Part shown: positions 56,708 to 64,000 of the stretch, piece by piece
How the letters are laid out: each line of letters opens with the position of its first letter
Numbering within the stretch: the stretch's first letter is position 1
Source of the DNA: Allium sativum
Lineage: Eukaryota > Streptophyta > Magnoliopsida > Asparagales > Amaryllidaceae
Length of the DNA stretch: 64,000 bases
Direction: 5' to 3'
NCBI GenBank assembly: GCA_030737875.1
Contig: CM060918.1
Coordinates: 767,616,552-767,680,551, forward strand
The notes under the pieces: generated by a model
Seen by the model: the letters and a program-made list of their open reading frames with translations, nothing else
Told to the model about the DNA's origin: nothing
The model's database searches: none
Made by a program: the position numbers and the translations under genes

Positions 56708-59700
56708 TGTGACACCCCACGTCCATTAATGTCACTCACAAAGGAAATGCATTAACTTCTATGGAGCGTTTTAAGTGTGTATAAAACAGAAACTTAACAA
56801 CAAGACAGATATAAAACAGTACTTAAAAATTTAAAACTTCATTCATTGCAGTAGTAAACAAATAAGTTTGATTACATCATCAAAAACCAAAGACTAGAGT
56901 TAAGTACATAATATCCATCTTGACTAAATCAGAGTACATAAAATGAAAGACATGACCCCAACATAAAATAGCCATAAATAATATAGGCTGAATTTTTACT
57001 TCAGCGATCCAAGTAACTTCTAAAAGCAAGAGATAAAGCTGTCCAAATCAAGCTCCGCTAGTACTAGTCCCACTCTGAGCACCTTGAGGGAGGGGGGGGG
57101 GGGGGAGGAAGAAAAGAGGCGGAAACAAAGGGGGGTCAGACATAAAGTCTGGCGAGTGCAATAACTTTAACAATATAATCATTAAGTAACTAGGATAAGG
57201 CATAAGCTGGAAAATAAGGAAATGACTGTGAACAAATGGGTATGGCATAGCAAACAAAATAAGATGAACAAAGATAACGTTAAAGGCGCACCTAATCACT
57301 ATAAGATAATTACTACACTGCACCACACCAAACACCCCAAAAGTTGATCCCGCCTACAGAACTTAATAATGATAATGGTAGTTTCGTGTACCCCTAGATG
57401 CCTTCATAGGTGCCGCCTGCCCCTATCTCCACTAGGTGTACCCGCTACCCCCTTTCGATCGGCTCCCTAACTCGGAGATACCCATGCTGGCCCCACAGTG
57501 GGGTGTATCACTCCCCAAAGTGGCAACCCGATACCACCAAGGTGCACGGCTTATATCTACACGATGCAACAACGTCTTACCTACCAGCTCGGGCCCACAC
57601 ACATATATGACCCCGTTGGACTTGCGTTGCCACCGTTAACCCGTTTTGACCTCTTACAGTCAAACCCAGTACGCGTGTCCCGTCCTCGACTTGGGTCGAG
57701 CCCACAAAGATACTTAATGGGTTACTAGTTTGAAAAGGGCCCCCATGCATGACACAAGCTTTCCACCTATGCTTGGTCCCCTCTAAGGTTTTTTCCCTAC
57801 TTAACCCCATTCTTATTCATGTCTTCTTACATGTTTCAATCTTGGTTAAGTGCATCTAATCGTATTTCACATGCCACCCAAGGCACCCTCTTAATTTCAC
57901 ATGCCACCCAAAGCACCCACTTAACCCCCTCATGTCCCACCACATGTTTATCTGGTTAAGTGTTTCCTAATTAATTAACACCGTAACCTTGTAAAGACCT
58001 CCCACATTAGACTGGCATTTGTGGCAGCTGGATTTGTCGGGCGGGTGCGGGCAGTCTTACACCACAAACGAGCCTAACCTCGTGTCTTTACAACTGTTAC
58101 GCATTTAATTCATGCCTTTGACCCCTCACATTTGACTAGCATTTGTGGCTGCTGGATTTGCCGGGCGGGTCTGGGCAGTCTTACACCACAAAAGAGTCTA
58201 ACCTCGTGTATTAGGCGGTTTATTATTACACATCTTCATTTAACCCCAAATTGGATTAATATCCTTATTAAAATTTGTCAATAAATTCCAAATATACTTA
58301 TGTCCATAATTGTCTCTTAAAATTATGTCCATAAATGCCAATTTTTCCAATTAATGTCTTAAATTAATTATATGCCTTTTTCAGGCCATTTATGCCAATT
58401 ATCAATAGGTGTATATTCAATATTACCCCCATCGTCCCCACGTTGTTCGTTCGTTTATCATTATATATGTATATTAGACTAGCAATTAGTCTAACATATA
58501 AAAAGAAGAAACACCGCAAATTTGCATAACATACAAATTGGATCTAATCTTACAAATAAGGATTACCACATATCTAGCATAAACTTGTTATTGTCATGAA
58601 TCTAAACATAGGCCTAAAGGTGTGAACTTGCATATATATATATATAATATAGTTTTTCACCTAAAACTTGCATAGGCCATAGTCGCAAACTTGCATAAAA
58701 CTATGTATGTCATAGATCTAAATCTAAAGGTGTAAACTTGCATATATGTGAATCCGATTTCTACCTAAACTTGCATATAGTCACTTTATTTGATTCACAT
58801 GCAAACTTTTGTACAATTCATATGGAAACTAGCATTCTACACCCAAACTTGCATATAAAATGATGTCAAACGTGAATCAAGTTTAATATAGATGATTCTG
58901 GCATATGAAAAGGGATCCACAACAAAACTATCATTATGAACAACTAGCATATATTCACAAAATACCACATTTTTCCAATGTTTCACAAACATAGCCATAT
59001 AACCCAATTTATAACTCAACCCAATTAACTTATTAATTATCTTATTAAAGAAATTGAACTCACAACTCAAAGAATGTCTTGAGTTCTAGGATCTGAATTC
59101 TGTAGTTGAATTAGCTCGCCTTTGAAGTAAACAAATTCGTTGTTGTTTAGATTTGAGTTGAATTGAATTGAGTTGCTTTACTTGGCTTCTAGTTGGTGGC
59201 GGCTACTCTAGGTTTTGGAGTGACAGCATGATGACCACTGATCTAATTTTTGATTAGGTTTAGGGTTTGAGTCTACATGTGTTTATATAGAGATTAGGAT
59301 TAATTTAGGCCATCTGATCAACCTAGAAGCAACCTGAACCATCCAAACAGCCACCTCAGCCCTAGTGACTCAGCACCGAGTCACAAAATCGTCATCTCTC
59401 AGATCTGCCCGGGGGGCGGGGGAGGGGGGCAGGTCGACTCCTAGGTCGACCTGTAGGGGGGAGGTCGACACTAGGGTCGACCCCCTGGTCGACCTGGGTC
59501 CTGGGCGGGAATTTTCCCGCCCAGCCCGCTTCTGACTTCTGATTTGAATTTTGAATCTGTTTCGAGCTGTTTGAATTTATTTGAATTTTCTGGAAACTTC
59601 CGACAGCCATAACTTCTTCATACGAAGTCCAATTTACGCAAACTCGGACTCTATCTCAACCAGAATTCTGAGACGAACGCAATGGCGTAACCCGTTTCCC

Positions 59701-59771
59701 TTGATTCTCACATTTAAAATTAAGTATTCTTTAATTTGTTACCATTAATATTAAAATTATGGGGTGTTACA
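56708..59771 (-). repeat. E6 5' LTR
   Basis: 3064 bp, with poly-G (57092-57105), hairpins (58018-58068 and 58142-58192), TATA (59282-59289), GTCGAC sites (59432-59495) and E2F-like palindrome (59504-59521, 215 bp upstream of TATA). It has lost one GTCGAC unit relative to the 3' LTR and gained a G-rich insertion near 59410. Confidence 0.95.
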
Positions 59772-59776
59772 TATCC

Positions 59777-60143
59777 CACTTTCGAAACTCGAACATAAAT
59801 GCTGATGATGCTCGAGCTATCATCAGAATCATCTCCAGGCGACTAGAGTGTGATTCTATATCTTACCAATATATTTGAGACTTTGTACACGTTTGCAAGG
59901 CATATATGCGAAATCTTCTTATACCCGATAGTCCAAAATCAATATAAAATAAAATACTCAAATATGTATAATAATATATAAAATTTCAAATCTATTTTTT
60001 TTAAATAACTCTTCAAACTCATTCTAGGGTATTACTAACCCTATCTCGAACGATTTATTCTTATAGGATGTTACTAATCCTATCTCTGAGGGATTCTTTC
60101 GTTCGGTTCTAATGTGTCATGTTCTCGTGCTTTGTAAACCAAA
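59777..60143 (-). other. E5 interior, PBS side
   Basis: It begins with the block shared with E2 (59777-59865), then AT-rich text. The repeated ATTCTAGGGTATTACTAACC and TAGGATGTTACTAATCC phrases near 60020-60090 also occur in E3 (36950-37010) and E2 (14710). No coding frame is seen. Confidence 0.7.
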
Positions 60144-60155
60144 GCTCTGATACCA
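60144..60155 (-). other. E5 primer-binding site (tRNA-iMet)
   Basis: Minus strand TGGTATCAGAGC, perfect, three bases inside the LTR that starts at 60159. Confidence 0.93.
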
Positions 60156-60158
60156 AAC

Positions 60159-63100
60159 TGTAATGACCCAAATTCCCCCTTACGAGAAAGCCCAGATTGC
60201 TTTGAGAACATGACGCATCAGAACACAAACAGTAAAACATTTCATTATTATTACAACAATTTACATCAAAGTACAAGAATATCAGAGAATAAATAAATTA
60301 TATACATTGAAAAATATCAGAGATTTAAATTACAATGCAGCGGAAAAATAATACATAAGAATAATGTACAATGGAAACCATCTACACCACAACTGAAAGA
60401 GATATACGGATACAAAGCTTTCCGAATATAGCTCCAGCTGTAATCCTGGATCCTGTGAAAAGAAGTATCTGCGAAAGCCAAAACTACTAACTGCCCATGT
60501 TAAAATATGGGAACCCAGAGTTTAGGTAGAAACAATAAACTCTGATTCATTCATGGGACTGGTGTGAGAACTAAAACATTCATTATAACTTTACTTTAAA
60601 AGTTGGGAAATCATGAGACCACGCCGTATGACACGGAATGGGTTTACTCTACATGAATCCTAATTTAAAATAAAACAACACAATGCTTTTTGGAAAATGA
60701 AGCTATTATAAGACTCAGGTCATATCACATAATGCAACGCAAGCCGGAGGATAGAGTTTTACCTTATAATAGCCAAATATGCTTGGTACGTTTTAAAAAA
60801 TAAAATCATTTTGGTATTACTATAAGTGCATAGTGTCAAAATCAACTTCAAATATAAATGTATCAATCATAAACGGCATAGGTACCATATATTATGCCGC
60901 CATACTAGTTTTACAATCAAAACCGCACAATGTCGTATTGGAAATTGGATTTCCATCATGAACTAAGGCAAGGGATCTTCCCTATCCGAATTCGAGACAA
61001 TCTAGCCCGTGCCTCAGGAACAGAACGCATCGTCCCTGGAGTGGCAGGGCCGGTCCACACTTACTTAAGTGGATTGGAAATTCCGGAACAATACGTTTCC
61101 CTGCCCCATGGGGCATACAATCTGGTCATCATGTTGACCAATATCAAGAGCCACTAGGGACTCAAATCCAAGGTACCTCTCTTTCCAACAAACACATAAG
61201 TGTTTGGGCTCCATACCATGACACCACTCCTAGCTAGAAAAAACACATGTCCTCCCTTCTGTCCTCTCCCGTTTCTGGTTCATACCGGGGTGCGAGGCTC
61301 GCGAATTAACACTATACACAAAACTATTCTAATTAAAGTCGTTCTTTGATCATCATCCACAAGACTCTGGTTTTCAACAAAAGCCTTGATCATTTGCATA
61401 GCATCGTGCCACACTGACAATCCACGCCATTCAACTGATGTCTATCAATATATAACCTCTAAGCTCGTACGGGTCAGAGAAGGGTGTTAAGCAAGGGAAT
61501 AAATTCTCCGCCACCAAACAGATATATATTTAATAGAAATAAATCAACATAGAATGAAATTGAATGTCAGACACACATCCATTTACAAGTCCGTTCTGGG
61601 TCTGAACGAAACCGAAGACACCTTATTCCTCGTCCCATATGTCCAATACAGGAGAGAGGTCCTCGCAAATTCGGTCGATCTCCAAGTACGTTTGGACGAT
61701 CACCACTTACTACCTTATCTTGGTGGATCAGCCAAATCAAGACATCAATAATCGTCCATACGATGTGAAGATCTCCGGTCTTCGACCACCGTCTTCATCG
61801 TCGACTTTTTGTCGCCATATCAGTTATTCAGAATAGGATGAACCGGTCTTTCCGAATAACTTGTGTATTTTAAAATCAATAACCAAGTTCTATAAAAACA
61901 CATCATACGCCTCATTCCAATTCAGAATATTCGTTCATTAAAATATTCACGTTTTTAGGGAAAGGTTCCCATTAATTTTATCAAAGATAAATTCTTTTAA
62001 ATTTATTCTTTAATCTTCCTTTGGATATCAATTTTAAAAGATTTTATCTTATCCTTTAACAATTCTAAACCAAATTAAGGTTTATAAAAATAGTCGGGAT
62101 TATCGAGCCTTACCGAAGTAATCTTTTATTTTATTTTCCAATACCAACCTATTCATCCTATGGAGCAAAACTGGTAGTACTCTATATCTAACACCCACTG
62201 TGTTATCGGTAAATATAATTACCATTTCACATTTCAAATCTAATCAAAGATTTAACTATCGCCTGGAGTAAAACTGGTGGTACTCCATTCTTGATCATTT
62301 CTCTTGTTTGATAAATTATTTATCTCATTCACTTTCCACTCTAATTAAAGATTCATTAAAACTCCATTTCAGTTTTAATCTCCAAAAATCATCACTTAAT
62401 GATTATTCAACTTTAAGAAATTAATCTTATCTTTAACTAGGTTAAAGAACCAATGTCATTTAAAACACAGTTCACGATAAACTCAAATCCTCTTCCATTA
62501 ACTATGGAATCTTCATGAAAACAGATCAATATATAATCGATATAAATTTCCGTATCAAATCTATACTAAAAATGGAATAACGAAAAAGCCCTTTAAAATC
62601 CATTTATAGTAACAATCTTCCTTTATAGAAGTCATCTCGATTATTACCAAATCGAATTTCATTCAATTACAATTTAATATATTAAATTGGAAACTTTACT
62701 TTGGAAAATTCCACTAATCTTAATTAAAAGATTATAAATCCAAATCATATCTTCGTTGTTAATTAGGTTAAAGAACGAGTGTTATTTAAAACACCATTCA
62801 TGATAAACCCAAAAATACAATCTTAATTCAATTCCAATTAAATATTAATTAATTGGTAGATTTCTCTAAATCTTAATTAAAAGATTTGCTCTTTTCTTAA
62901 CTAGGTTTAAGAATTGTGTTATTAAAGACACCGTTCATGACAAACCCCAAAATATAATTTGATATTAAATACAAGGCTCTGAATAGAAATTATACTGGCT
63001 TATATTCAATATCAAATTCTGAAACCAATGGATATCGTACTGGGAATAACGATATCTGTATCTTCCAAATTCCTCAACAATATCCGTATAATAACGGAAT

Positions 63101-64000
63101 CCAATATCGAAATATTCCAAAGATTATTTCCATTCAAATCCATTCCAATTTATTCAGTGGAAAATTCTGGTTATTTAAAAACTCCTTTTTTCAATCCACT
63201 TTATTAATTAAAACGTTGGATTATTATTCTAGTTAATAACTCGTCCATTTCGATAAAAATATATTTTTATCATTTCAAATATGGAAATTTTCATCCAAAA
63301 TCTTTCCAAATCATTTATTATGATTTACATAATTTTCCCATATTTTTATTAATTTTAATATTGCCATTTCAGTCGGTTTCCAATAACGACCACCGAACTG
63401 CATCCATAGCGACCATTTCTGAAATTGATTTGGACATAATTTGAAATCCAACCGTTCAAATTTAAATCTCTTATATTCATTGGAAAGATCTTTTCGATAC
63501 GTAACGGTCGCTGCGCGACGCATTCTGTTCAAGCCATTATATATATATAATATCAACGTTTTCCATCCAAAACGTATTTTATAAATCATTTATAAATTCA
63601 TTTTAAAACTATTTCAACTTCTATTTCAATTTTAAATCAAAATTGAATATTTCATATCATTATAATATTAAAATGATAATATTTTCAAAATATCAGACTT
63701 TGAAATCCATTTACTTTTCAATATTTATTGTAAAATAAATAACATCGATCGATGAACCCGTTCAGGTTAAAATGGCGTATATACTTAACTCAGCTTCCAT
63801 CTTTCAATATTTTCGTGTCCATCCCAAATCGGATGTCAAAATCATATTTTGATTATTCAGTGAATATTATTATAAAATATTCGTTCATTTATTTAATTCT
63901 CCACTAAATATTATTTTAAAATATTCGTAATTTCTGAATCGGAATGCGACTCAATCAATTACCATATAATTTCAGTTATATGGATTTCATACATCGCATG
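60159..64000 (-). repeat. E5 right (5') LTR, cut by the window end
   Basis: Starts TGTAATGACCC and aligns with 41778 onward with moderate divergence and several small indels (for example a shorter AT tract at 63538). The LTR end and right TSD lie beyond 64000. No gene is present. Confidence 0.85.

Larger units (their letters stand above)
48469..59771 (-). mobile_element. E6: near-intact Tekay-like chromovirus, TSD TATCC
   Basis: The LTRs are 48469-51543 (3075 bp) and 56708-59771 (3064 bp), with termini TGTGACACC...GGTGTTACA. TATCC lies on both sides (48464-48468 and 59772-59776). The PBS (56694-56705) and PPT (51544-51556) are perfect. Gag-pol occupies 52148-56551 in one frame with three stops. 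The LTRs differ by small numbers of substitutions and by a TA tract; by eye a few percent, not counted. It is the youngest element in the window. Confidence 0.96.
41778..64000 (-). mobile_element. E5: non-coding element with about 6-kb LTRs, carrying E6
   Basis: The left LTR is 41778-47799. The right LTR starts at 60159 and runs off the window. Interior pieces 47800-48468 and 59777-60158 (about 1.05 kb) flank the E6 insertion. A perfect iMet PBS (60144-60155) and a strong PPT (47800-47815) are present. No protein motif is found in the interior. The left LTR end at 47799 rests on the terminal motif plus PPT, because the matching end of the right LTR is outside the window. The left flank is TTGTA (41773-41777). 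Confidence 0.8.

Overview
This window is plant nuclear repeat DNA. I see no host protein-coding gene in it. It is a cluster of nested long-terminal-repeat (LTR) retrotransposons of the Ty3/gypsy type. The plant assignment rests on primer-binding sites matching plant initiator-Met tRNA (TGGTATCAGAGC on the minus strand), gypsy polyproteins with a C-terminal chromodomain (chromovirus, most like the Tekay/Del group with its long LTRs), and 5-bp target-site duplications (TSDs). The species cannot be told.

Every element whose direction can be read lies on the minus strand. From left to right: 1-2940 is LTR-like debris and a GGGATAC-rich repeat field. E1 is the oldest element; its 3' LTR runs from 2941 to 26755 but is split by two insertions. 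S1 (3001-7419, TSD GAAAC) is a solo LTR. E2 (7750-22984, TSD TATAG) is a complete non-coding element with 5.1-kb LTRs and a 1.9-kb interior. S2 (16980-20045, TSD AACCT) is a solo LTR nested in the 5' LTR of E2. The E1 LTR ends at 26755 and is followed by about 1 kb of E1 interior. E3 (from 27729) is an old, heavily mutated chromovirus with gag-pol at 32551-36812. Its second LTR is cut at 37386 by E4, an LTR related to E2. E5 (41778 to beyond the window) has a left LTR of about 6.0 kb and only about 1.05 kb of non-coding interior. E6 (48469-59771, TSD TATCC) sits in that interior. It is the youngest coding element, with gag-pol in one frame broken by three in-frame stop codons.

The nesting is five deep (E1 > E3 > E4 > E5 > E6). 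E3 and E6 carry the protein set: Gag, protease, reverse transcriptase, RNase H, integrase and chromodomain. E2 and E5 have no coding capacity but keep LTR ends, PBS and PPT (polypurine tract) of the same style, so they look like passengers mobilised by relatives of E3.

The most interesting signals are in the LTRs. (1) A hairpin, usually present as a tandem pair, occurs in the LTRs of E6, S1, S2 and E1, and its stem is kept by compensatory substitutions. (2) A palindrome resembling a double E2F site sits 204-215 bp upstream of the TATA box in S1, S2 and E6, next to clusters of GTCGAC palindromes. (3) A C-tract followed by CAG or AAG in the transcript strand looks like a splice acceptor. (4) A tRNA-like sequence with intact A and B boxes lies inside the E1 LTR. 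(5) The two giant-LTR non-coding families share cis-acting blocks.
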